Part shown: piece after piece, positions 55,490 through 64,000 of the stretch
How the letters are laid out: the number at the start of each line of letters is the position of its first letter
How positions within the stretch are numbered: position 1 is the first letter of the stretch
Assembly (NCBI GenBank): GCA_025462885.1
Contig: JAOAPN010000005.1
Coordinates: 124,001 to 188,000, forward strand
Source of the DNA: Acidobacteriaceae bacterium
Lineage (GTDB): Bacteria > Acidobacteriota > Terriglobia > Terriglobales > Acidobacteriaceae
Length of the DNA: 64,000 nucleotides
Reading direction: 5' to 3'
Made by a program: the position numbers and the translations under genes
Notes under the pieces: generated by a model
The model's database searches: none
The model's input: the letters and a program-made list of their open reading frames with translations, nothing else
Told to the model about the DNA's origin: nothing

Positions 55490-57190
55490 ATGAGAAGATT
55501 CCTACTCTTGTGCGTCCTCTCACTCTCAGCCCACGCTTCCCAGGTCATCGATCTCAGCGGCAGCGGCTGGAGCTTCAAGACAACGCTCGACACTGACCAT
55601 CGTCCCGTAACCGTGCCACACTCCTGGTTGCTTGAGAAGGAAACGCAACGCTACATCGGCCATGGTCTCTACGAGCGTGACTTTGACCTGCCGTCATTGC
55701 CCGCAGGTAAGATAGCCCGCCTGCACTTCGACGCCGTGTACGACGTGGCCGAGGTATGGGTAAATGGAAAGCGCCTCGGCCGCCATGAAGGTGGATACAC
55801 TCCATTTGAATTCGACATTACGAAACTGGCGCGTGTCGGACGCAATCATGTAGTCGTCGACGTTGACAATACGCCCACTCTCACGTCGATCCCTTCTCTC
55901 TCAACTGGCCACCTCACCACCGATCCATGGCCTGAGTTCGACACCGCTAAAGCAACCATCGTCGGATGGCTGCCATACGGCGGCATCGTGCGGCCAGTCC
56001 ACGTAACCATCGGTGATGCAATCTATGTGGAGAACGTGAAGATCGACGCTATCCCGAACCTGCAGACGGGAGATGCGGCGGTCACGGTCCGTGCGCGGAT
56101 CAGAAACGCCAGTGCCAATACAGCAGCGGCCCATTTGGACGGCACGGTCGCGGGACTGAAAACATCATTCCGTCCGGCGCGTATCAACAGCGGTGACAGC
56201 AAAGTGCTTACCTGGACGGCGACACTACCCAAGGCACATCTCTGGAGCGTGCGCGAACCATATCTCTATGACGCAGAACTTCATCTCGGTGAGGAAGTAT
56301 TTCGCTCACGGATTGGTGTGCGAAAGATCGAGGTGCGCGGAACGGAACTCCTGCTGAACGGCCGCGTCGTCCATCTGAATGGTGCAAATCGCATCGGCGA
56401 AGACGAGGAAGAAGGCTCGCGGGAGTCTGACGCAATCATCGAGCGTGACCTAACCGACATGCTGGCCGCTAACATGCGCATGATGCGTATCGCACACTAT
56501 CCGCAAACTGAGGCGATGCTGCGGTTTGCAGATGAACACGGGATGCTGATCATTGCGGAAGCTGGAAACTGGGGCATGAGCAGCTGGCAGATAGCTGATC
56601 CCGATATCCGTAAGCGATGGAAACTGCAGATGAACGAGATGATGGAGATGGATTGGAACCATCCTTCGGTCATTGCCTGGAGCGTCGGCAACGAATACGA
56701 GTCATACAAACAAGAGGGGAAAGACTGGACGCGGGACATGCGCTCTTATACGCTCTCGCTCGACCAGACCCGGCTCGTCACCTTCGCCGACCGCTACACT
56801 GGCGATCCCTCTGTGAAGACCGGTGCGGACGACGCCAGTCAGTTCTCGGACTTTGTATCCGTCAACGTCTATGGAAATTATGCGAAGGCTTTTGATCACG
56901 TGCACCAACTCTATCCGGATAAACCGGTCTTCATAACAGAGTTCGGCAAGATGACCGACGCAGGCCTGCACGATCCAGAACGCATCGCCAATATCAATGA
57001 AGCAATGACGGCTGTGAAAGCGCGGCCGTGGATCATCGGCGCTTCGTTGTGGACCTGGAACGACTATCGCTCGTTCATCAAAGGTACTCCTTCGAACGGA
57101 ATCCGCTCATGGGGCGTCGTCACGCTAAAGCGCGAGCGCCGTGACAGTTGGAAGGCCGTACAGGAGCTCTTCAAAGGCGACTTGCCCTAA
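55490..57190 (+). CDS. Glycoside hydrolase family 2 (beta-galactosidase/glucuronidase-like)
   Basis: VDLSGSGWSFKTTLDTDHRPVTVPHSW, GLYERDFDLP, HFDAVYDVAEVWVNGKRLGRHEGGYTPFEFDIT, NHPSVIAWSVGNEYESY, KPVFITEFGKM. Confidence 0.92.
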   Translation: MRRFLLLCVLSLSAHASQVIDLSGSGWSFKTTLDTDHRPVTVPHSWLLEKETQRYIGHGLYERDFDLPSLPAGKIARLHFDAVYDVAEVWVNGKRLGRHEGGYTPFEFDITKLARVGRNHVVVDVDNTPTLTSIPSLSTGHLTTDPWPEFDTAKATIVGWLPYGGIVRPVHVTIGDAIYVENVKIDAIPNLQTGDAAVTVRARIRNASANTAAAHLDGTVAGLKTSFRPARINSGDSKVLTWTATLPKAHLWSVREPYLYDAELHLGEEVFRSRIGVRKIEVRGTELLLNGRVVHLNGANRIGEDEEEGSRESDAIIERDLTDMLAANMRMMRIAHYPQTEAMLRFADEHGMLIIAEAGNWGMSSWQIADPDIRKRWKLQMNEMMEMDWNHPSVIAWSVGNEYESYKQEGKDWTRDMRSYTLSLDQTRLVTFADRYTGDPSVKTGADDASQFSDFVSVNVYGNYAKAFDHVHQLYPDKPVFITEFGKMTDAGLHDPERIANINEAMTAVKARPWIIGASLWTWNDYRSFIKGTPSNGIRSWGVVTLKRERRDSWKAVQELFKGDLP

Positions 57191-57380
57191 ACAGGTTCTT
57201 CGATCGATGCTGTCGTCTCTTCGTTGACTTGATTGTGCTGATGGCTACGAGAAGTACAGGGAGGATTCGGCGGCGTGGGATGATGTCGTTGTCTATGCTG
57301 CATACCTGTTTTAGGTAGAGCCGTGGCGGGATGACCGCGAATCCGGTAGCATGAGACGCGCGAGAAGAGGTTCGATCGAT

Positions 57381-58407
57381 ATGGCAACACCCAAGCTCTC
57401 GGATATTGCAAAGCCGCCGGCGTCTCGACGGCGGCGGTTTCGATTGCACTGAATAAAGGCGCGACGACGCGGGTTAGCGAGGAGAAGCGGAAGCTGATTC
57501 GGGGAATTGCGGAGGAGCTTGGGTACTATCCGGATGAGCTGGCGAAGGCTCTGGCGGAGCAGAAGACGAGGCTGCTGGGGCTTGTGGTTCCGCTGCGTGA
57601 TCCGATCTTCTTCAACCAGTTCATCGCGCAAGCGTTGTCGGGGATTCAAAGTACGCTGATGTGCCGGGGATACAACTTGCTGGTGTTTTCTCCTTCGGGC
57701 AACCCGGGGTGGGCAACCCGGGATCAGATCCTGGCGATCCGGTTTACGGATGGGCTGATCCTGATCAATACGCGGTCGTGCACTACGCAGGATGTGAACG
57801 ACACGATTGAAGAGCTGCAGGCGGCGCAGATCAAGTTCGCGATGATCAACTCGTACTATGGTAAGGCTCCGATCAACTATGTGGGCGTGGACGATGCGGC
57901 GATTGGGGCGGCGGCGGCGGAATACCTGGTCGAGCGCGGACATAAGCGAATTGCGTTCTTGAGAGGATCCTCGACGCTGCCGGCGCATATGTATCTGCTG
58001 AAAGGGCTTCGGAAAGGGTTGGCGAAGCATGGACTGGAGCTGCCGGACGACCGCATCGGTTGCACGCAATACGAGCGCGAGCGGGCATTTGTGATTTTGG
58101 ACGGTTGGTTCAGGACCAAGCGTGGAAGGCCTTCGGCAATCTTTACAGCGGATGACCAGTTGCTGTTGCACCTGTACGACTATATGGAGGCAAGGGGTTT
58201 GTCGATCCCGCAGGACGTGTCAGTACTGGGACGGGTGAATGCGCACTCTGGGAATCATCTGCGGCCGCGGCCAACGTCGCTGGCGATTCCTACGTTTCGG
58301 ATGGGGAGCTGGCTTCGGATCTGCTGATCGACTCGATCGAGAAGCCGGGGACGGTGCTGCAGCGGGTGCTGCTGCCTTATGAGTTGATTGCGGGGACTAC
58401 GGCTTAG
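57381..58407 (+). pseudogene. LacI family transcriptional regulator, two frameshifts
   Basis: MATPKLSDIAK then +1 frame AAGVSTAAVSIALNKGATTRVSEEKRKLIRGIAEELGYYPDELAKALAEQKTRLLGLVVP; second frame change near 58300 before GELASDLLIDSIEKPGTVLQRVLLPYELIAGTTA*. Confidence 0.8.
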
Positions 58408-58460
58408 GCTGATTGACGTTTGGGGCGCAGGTGGATTTGTGCCGCTACGGGCAAACCGTG

Positions 58461-58489
58461 GGGATTCTTCGCTGCGCTCAAAATGACAA
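58461..58489. repeat. Copy of a GGATTCTTCGCTGCGCTCAAAATGACA-type sequence, likely dispersed repeat
   Basis: gggattcttcgctgcgctcaaaatgacaa; recalled as a frequent intergenic sequence in several phyla; no second copy seen here. Confidence 0.4.
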
Positions 58490-58504
58490 GAGTTTGTTGG
58501 ACGG

Positions 58505-58546
58505 TTGACATTCTTGATTCAAATGAATTAAACGATTAACTCGTTT
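58505..58546 (+). promoter_or_regulatory. Promoter-like sequence with LacI-type operator
   Basis: TTGACA-N17-TTAAAC overlapping the interrupted palindrome AAACG-attaact-CGTTT (58530-58546). Confidence 0.45.
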
Positions 58547-58708
58547 TTTGAGGTGTGCGATGCGTTCTGGTTTTGTGGCTTTGGTTCTGGGGTGGGGGAG
58601 ACCGGCGGTGCAGAGGTGAGTATAAAATTTCGACGGTTCGAGGTTAGTTAGTCCTCGGAAGTCGGCTTCTCGTCAGTTTGGCTAACAGCGAGATAGCGTT
58701 TCCGAGGA

Positions 58709-59128
58709 CTAATCCGAACTTTGCTGTTTCCTGAGATTCGCCCAATCGAGCAGTGCGCGCAAAGTTGGACGGAGTGCCTCTCCCATGCTGGTAAGTTGAT
58801 ATTCAACCTTGGGTGGAACCTGCGGGTGGATGGTGCGCCGCACGATACCATCACGTTCCAGACAGCGTAGTTGCTGAATCAGCATCTTCTGCGACACGGT
58901 CGGAATCGCCCGCTCCAACTCCGAGAAGCGCATGACGGGTGGTTTGCCTCGTTCACGGCCGAAGAGGTTGTGAATGATCACCAGCTTCCACCGCCCTTCC
59001 AAGAGCTCGAAAGCCTCTGCTGCCGCCTCAGGAGAACAGTCTCTGGATTTCATCGCCGCAGTGGGCTTACTTTTCGGTAAGTACCCAACCGATTTGTGTG
59101 TTCTTGTCATTCCAGCAGCATAACGCAT
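58709..59128 (-). CDS. HxlR family transcriptional regulator
   Basis: CSPEAAAEAFELLEGRWKLVIIHNLFGRERGKPPVMRFSELERAIPTVSQKMLIQQLRCLERDGIVRRTIHPQVPPKVEYQLTSMGEALRP. Confidence 0.92.
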   Translation of the reverse strand: MRYAAGMTRTHKSVGYLPKSKPTAAMKSRDCSPEAAAEAFELLEGRWKLVIIHNLFGRERGKPPVMRFSELERAIPTVSQKMLIQQLRCLERDGIVRRTIHPQVPPKVEYQLTSMGEALRPTLRALLDWANLRKQQSSD

Positions 59129-59166
59129 AGGGTTGGACTATCGGTTACACGGAGAAATGACATCCC

Positions 59167-59982
59167 ATGGATTTAGAACTGCAGGGTAAGCGCGCATTGG
59201 TCACAGGCAGCAGTAAAGGGATCGGCGAAGCTATCGCGAGGACACTGGCGCGCGAGGGAGCGATCGTGATTGTTCACGGCCGCGATCGCGAAAGCGCTGA
59301 GCGCGTTGCGTCCAGCATCATCGCGCAAGGAGGGCAGGCTCATGTTGTGATTGGAAACCTGACGCAGGACGATGCGGTCGAGCGGTTGGTGGCGGAGGCG
59401 GAAACCCTCGCTGGTACCGTCGAGATTCTGGTGAACAACGCCGGAGGCTCAGGCGGGGTGAAGGAGAGCTGGGAGAATACCCAACTATCTTCATGGTCCT
59501 CTGCCTATGATCGCAATGTGCTGGCGGCGCTCAGGGTGACGACACGCGTTCTACCGAAGATGCGGCAGACCAAGTGGGGGCGCATCATCAACATTTCAAG
59601 CCTGGCTGCAACCTTGCCGCCACCAACGGGACCGGACTATTCGGCTTGCAAGGCAGCCATGAATGCCATGACGGCTTCCTTGGCGAAGGCGGTCGCAGCC
59701 GATGGAATCACGGTCAACGCTGTCTCTCCTGGCACGATTCGTAGTGCCGCATTGGAGGATCGATTCCGTGAAGTCGCCAAAGAGCGAGGCATGGGGGATG
59801 GAGATTTGCCGTGGAAGGAGATCGAGCGCGCCGTCTTGCCTATGTTTGCGCAGGTTCCCCTGGGGCGAGTGGGAGAGCTTGACGAGATCGCCAATATGAT
59901 CGCTTTCCTCGCCAGCCCATTAGCCGCATACATAACGGGTATCAATCTGCGAATTGATGGAGGCCTGTCGCCAAGTCTCTAG
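59167..59982 (+). CDS. Short-chain dehydrogenase/reductase
   Basis: KRALVTGSSKGIGEAIARTLAREGAIVIVHGR...ILVNNAGGSGG...YSACKAAMNAMTASLAK...YITGINLRIDGGLSPSL. Confidence 0.93.
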   Translation: MDLELQGKRALVTGSSKGIGEAIARTLAREGAIVIVHGRDRESAERVASSIIAQGGQAHVVIGNLTQDDAVERLVAEAETLAGTVEILVNNAGGSGGVKESWENTQLSSWSSAYDRNVLAALRVTTRVLPKMRQTKWGRIINISSLAATLPPPTGPDYSACKAAMNAMTASLAKAVAADGITVNAVSPGTIRSAALEDRFREVAKERGMGDGDLPWKEIERAVLPMFAQVPLGRVGELDEIANMIAFLASPLAAYITGINLRIDGGLSPSL

Positions 59983-60329
59983 GCCCGTCACCCGCCAACA
60001 CGGCTGATCGGGATCGGCGGTGACGCCTCCTAACAGTCGGGATTTGGCATTTACCGAATGCGGCTTCGCTCAGAGCGGGTTCCATCCCTGATTAGTCCTT
60101 ACAAGTCGGCTCGTGTTTACGAATCGTTGTCAGCGAAAGCTCACCTTGCAACATCAGACCAAAACGCTGATTGATGTCGCTTATCTGGGCCAGATCAGTA
60201 TCAGTACTCATCATCCTCCCTATTGGAGTGACCATCTGTGCTGTATGGCTCGAGTCAACTGCATAAAGGTGAGATAAAGACAAAAGGCCCCTTCCAGGGG
60301 GATACGGGCCCGTGGTCTCACTCCACCGT

Positions 60330-61310
60330 TCACGCGAAGGTTTCGCCAACCAACTCTTCACTCTTCTTCCAAAGCGCCTCTGCGCTCTCCGAATCGAGAG
60401 CGTAGCCGCGCACCCCTTCGTCAAGCATGCCCAGGCTTGCGTCATCTGCGACGACCTCACTCACATGGCAATTCTTGCAATATCGTCCTGCTACCTCTGC
60501 GGCGGCCGCAACGACAGCTGCCCATACTGAGGTGGCGGCTCCCTGGGGAACTGTTTTGAACTCGAACGGTCCTTTGCCCGCTGCTGCGGCTTGTTCATTG
60601 ATCTGTTTGACCATCTGTTCCAGGCTTCCCGGATCCATGTAGCGGCCAAGCTCGGTCATGATGCCACCTGGATGCACGGCCGTAGCTCGTACGCCGCGGT
60701 CACCATGACGGCGGTCGAACTCGACTGCGAAGAGGATGTTTGCAGTCTTCGAACGCCCGTAAGCTACGAAGGGCTCGTACAGCATCGTTTCAAAGTTGGG
60801 ATCGTTGAGGTCCACATTGCTGAAGCGGTGTCCTGAAGAAGAGAGGTTGACCAGGCGTCCGCCGTCCTTGATCAACTTCGCGATGCGGTTCGCAAAGACG
60901 AAGTGGCCGAGGTGATTGGTCCCGAATTGCGTTTCGAACCCATCCTCTGTCTTCCCCAACGGAGTCGCCATGACACCGGCATTTGCAATGATCACATCGA
61001 ACAACCGGCCATCGGCAACCAATTTGTCGGCAGCGGCGCGCACGCTTTTCAGGCTGGCAAGGTCTAACTCAACCAGCTCGAAACTTGCGCCCGTCTCCGC
61101 CGCGGCCTTACTGACTTCAGATATCGGCTGGCGTGCTTTCTTCAGGTCACGCGCTGCCCCGACAACATCTGCGCCATGCGCCGCCAGCGCACGGGCGGTC
61201 TCCACACCGAGACCTGCAGATACCCCCGTCACGAGAACCCGTTTACCCTTGAGATCGACCCCTGCGAGGACCTCTTCCGTTGTTGAATTCGCTCAAAATT
61301 TCGCTGCCAT
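60330..61310 (-). pseudogene. Short-chain dehydrogenase/reductase with in-frame TGA at codon 6
   Basis: MAAKF*ANSTTEEVLAGVDLKGKRVLVTGVSAGLGVETARALAAHGADVVGAARDL...; intact from 61232 down if restarted downstream. Confidence 0.7.
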
Positions 61311-61426
61311 GCTGCACTCTCCGATCACAAAATCTTTGACACTGGCCTTGGCCTGGAATAAAACGGAGGTATTCTCCGTTGCGGGAAGTAGATTATCGGA
61401 GAGCTCCTCCGGATTCAGAGAGTTCG

Positions 61427-62007
61427 ATGAAAACTTCAGCCTCACAAAAAAACGCTCGTAAGCCCTGAGCCGACGCGCAGCGCAACCTTGAACAGGTCCT
61501 CGAGATTGTGAAGCAGGTCTTCGCGCGCGCCGGGGTGCGGAGGCCAGGATGAACGAGATTGCCAAGTACGCCAGGATTGGCCCCGGGACGCTCTATCGCC
61601 ACTTTCCTAACCGCGATGAGTTGCTCGCAGCTGTCTATATCAGCGAAGTCGAGAAGCTGGCCGAGGCACAAAGAAAGTTCTCCGCCGCGTTACCGCCGAT
61701 CGAGGCGCTTCGGGCGTGGATGGTGGTCTTCATCGACTACATTGCTGCGGCAATAATTATTGCCCCGGCTTTGAATGCGATCGCTGGCGGTCCTTCGCGG
61801 GTATATCAACAGACCACTCGTGTCATGGAGAAAGCTGCCAATGCGCTGGCTAGCCGCGCCGTCGCCAGCGGAGATCTTCGGCCAGATGTCGATCCGATGG
61901 ACATGCTGCGTGCTATCTATGGGGTTTCCAGCGCGGGCAACACAGACGATTGGCCGGCAAAGGCGCGGCTGTTCGTGAACATTCTCATTCAGGGCTCCCG
62001 ACCTTAA
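61427..62007 (+). pseudogene. TetR family regulator with in-frame TGA and frameshift
   Basis: MKTSASQKNARKP*ADAQRNLEQVLEIVKQVFARAG then, after a frame change near 61535, ARMNEIAKYARIGPGTLYRHFPNRDELLAAVYISEVEKLAEAQ. Confidence 0.75.
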
Positions 62008-62238
62008 TGAATCGCATCTCCGAGAAGCGGTGCGATGTGGGAGGGATAACGGGCTGAGAGACATCGTGGTATACCCCCGACCAGACCGGCAGATCAATGA
62101 TCGCAAGTCGCCTTACTTTGCAGATCCGTCATCAATGAGTGCATCGGCGACGATGCACAATTCCAGATTTGCACCGGAGCCCTAGCGTTTGCTGGTCCTG
62201 AATGAAATCGTCAAGATTCGCTAGCCTTCGTTAGACAT

Positions 62239-63083
62239 CTAAGAGTCCCCTCCTTCGGGTATTACCCGACGTGTCGTCCCTTTTTCCCTCTTGAGTGCCC
62301 TGTAATCCGCGTTCATGACGTTACAGACGTGGACGGCTTCAACAGCGAGTTCGTTCAGTCGCTCAGTGTCGAAATCGAATCGCTTAGCGAGGTAACGAGC
62401 GACTATGAATTGAACATGCCCGACGCCGTGGAGCACATTGTTCGCTCCAAACATGACATGCCACGGAGATTCTTCCTCCCCGGCAATCAGGTACCGTATG
62501 TGTTTGTGAATGGTCTTGTAAGAGCCATGCACGTACCCGCTTCCCGTCACATAGACAGTTGCCAACAGACCCGCGAAATCCGTTAGACCCGTTTGCTCGT
62601 CAATGGCATCTGTTTTCTTCTTGTCCCACTGCGGCTGTCCACCTTTAGCCCGGATGCGCTACTCGCTTCGCTGGCTAGCTTAGTAACGCGGCTATGGAGG
62701 TCAGAAGGAACCAATAGGTTCTTGTGTACTTTCTTCATGTCCTGAAGTGCCACAAGGCCCGCGATGGAATCGTGGTGCATGTAGCTCATCAACTCCTCAT
62801 CAGAAGCGTGCTGCAGGTAACAGGCGTTGACCGAGAGTTCCACTTGAGTCCGCAGAAGGACGTTCAGTTCGTCTACGTACCCGTGCTGACTGAGCAGCCT
62901 GATAGCAGCTGAGCCTTCTTGCAATTTGCAGATAGCTCCGTAGAGCACCGCGGACTGCTTAGTTACCTTGGGATTACGATGTTTCAGTTCGTTGGCGAAG
63001 CCAGCCAATATGTTCGCAGTCTCCTGCTCCAGCGCCAGCAGCCGCTGCTTGCATTCCGTCTGAATCTTCAAGTCGTCCATCAC
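62239..63083 (-). pseudogene. DUF5677-like protein split by a frameshift
   Basis: ORF 62583-63083 (LLSQHGYVDELNVLLRTQVELSVNACYLQ) continues in another frame as WDKKKTDAIDEQTGLTDFAGLLATVYVTGSGYVHGSYKT into ORF 62239-62565. Confidence 0.6.
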
Positions 63084-63610
63084 TGCTTAGAGCTTACAAC
63101 CCGATGCAAAGTCCAAGCGCGATGCCACCACAGGCGCTATTATCGTGGGTCTGGCCCGATTCCGAAGGATCCTTGAGTTCGCCTCGTCCGCCTTGGGCAA
63201 AGGTGCATAACACCAGACGCTAGAGTGCCTTATATTGAGGATGATTTTGAGAAATGCCCTTCCGTCGGCGGTTGGTTAACCGGCACCCAACAGCACCTTC
63301 GCGTTTTAGCTAATTGCGGCATGTCTCGAGATCTCTTGGACTTGCTGAGTTCAACAGAACAGACCTCTGCCGAAGCCCGGCAGGGCTCTGCAGATTGATC
63401 CTCTCAAGTCGGCTGGTGTCCGCCGATCTGTCTCCGCGTAGTCTTCGGTTGGGGTATCAGGCCAACGCGCGTTTCGGGCACAGATCCTGCTGGAAACGTG
63501 CGTTGGCGATTTATCGCCAACTGAGAAAAAAGAGACTGCCAACTTCTGGTTTCGTCCAAAGGCATGCTCGCGAAGGGTAAAACTATCCAAATAGCTGCGA
63601 AGCAGTTCTT

Positions 63611-64000
63611 CTAAGAGGCAGTTCTTCTAATTTGAAGCAATCGGGTGACGTAGGCGGGTGTCAGAGGGATTCGACGGGAGTGAATGCCGGTGGCGTCGTG
63701 GAAAGCGGCGGCGATCGCGGGCGGGCAGACCGCATTAGCAGCCTCGGAACCTCCGCCGTAGCCTTTGTCGTCGCGAGAGATCTGCACGGTTTTGATCTCG
63801 GGCATCTCGGCCATGGTAAGAATTTTGTAACTGGTCCAGAGGGTGCTAGTTATCTTGCCAGTGTCGAAAGTGGTCTCTTCCTTAAGTGCTTCGCTGATGC
63901 CCATGACGACGCCGCTGAGCATACAGCGCTCGAGTTGGCGCGGGTTGATGATCTTGCCGGGGTCTGCGCCTATGGTGAACCTTGTCACCTGGATAACACC
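63611..64000 (-). CDS. Xanthine dehydrogenase family molybdopterin-binding subunit, C-terminus (cut by window edge)
   Basis: VTRFTIGADPGKIINPRQLERCMLSGVVMGISEALKEETTF...KILTMAEMPEIKTVQISRDDKGYGGGSEAANAVCPPAIAAAFHDATGI. Confidence 0.88.
   Translation of the reverse strand, partial: GVIQVTRFTIGADPGKIINPRQLERCMLSGVVMGISEALKEETTFDTGKITSTLWTSYKILTMAEMPEIKTVQISRDDKGYGGGSEAANAVCPPAIAAAFHDATGIHSRRIPLTPAYVTRLLQIRRTAS

Noticed and set aside
57311-58171. 286-aa minus-strand ORF
   Set aside because: Arg/Gln-rich antisense shadow of the LacI gene.
62139-62158. gtgcatcg-gcga-cgatgcac inverted repeat
   Set aside because: Short 8-bp arms in an intergenic region with no supporting context.
1-64000. CRISPR array, rRNA operon, transposase/IS element or defence system
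   Set aside because: No repeat-spacer pattern, rRNA sequence, recognisable transposase or known defence-gene signature was seen on reading; the only mobile-element genes recognised are the tRNA-Val-linked ones.

Overview
The window looks like an Acidobacteria-type chromosome segment (Granulicella/Edaphobacter-like; inferred from gene content, not searched). About 0-9.4 kb is a conserved-looking housekeeping block: PgeF/YfiH, HU, SppA, a GT2 glycosyltransferase, proline dehydrogenase, a TlpA-like thioredoxin, a DUF3106 protein, and an anti-sigma/ECF sigma pair. A tRNA-Val(CAC) at 9449-9523 carries an integrated element. Its tyrosine integrase reads antisense through the 3' half of the tRNA, followed by an Xis-like HTH, repeat sites, a LysR regulator, and a VirB2/TrbC-like pilin gene joined to an N-terminally truncated ParB gene. 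From about 14 to 39 kb is an accessory region of oxidoreductases, SDRs, cupins, tautomerases, AraC/TetR/HxlR/LytTR regulators and several gene remnants. From about 40 to 58 kb is a carbohydrate/TonB region: two TonB-dependent receptors, GH29, GH43 and GH2 enzymes, a LytTR and a NarL-type two-component system, a truncated RND pump and a frameshifted LacI regulator. The right end has two more SDR/regulator divergons (one with in-frame TGA codons in both genes), a frameshifted DUF5677-like gene and the C-terminus of a xanthine dehydrogenase subunit. No CRISPR array or rRNA was seen. I found no convincing complete new system. The most notable signals are the VirB2::ParB junction, a leader sequence present three times within 8 kb, a doubled TetR-type palindrome, the paired TGA mutations in an SDR/TetR divergon, and repeated LysR/SDR/RND remnants. 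All family names come from reading motifs in the translations; no database search was run.
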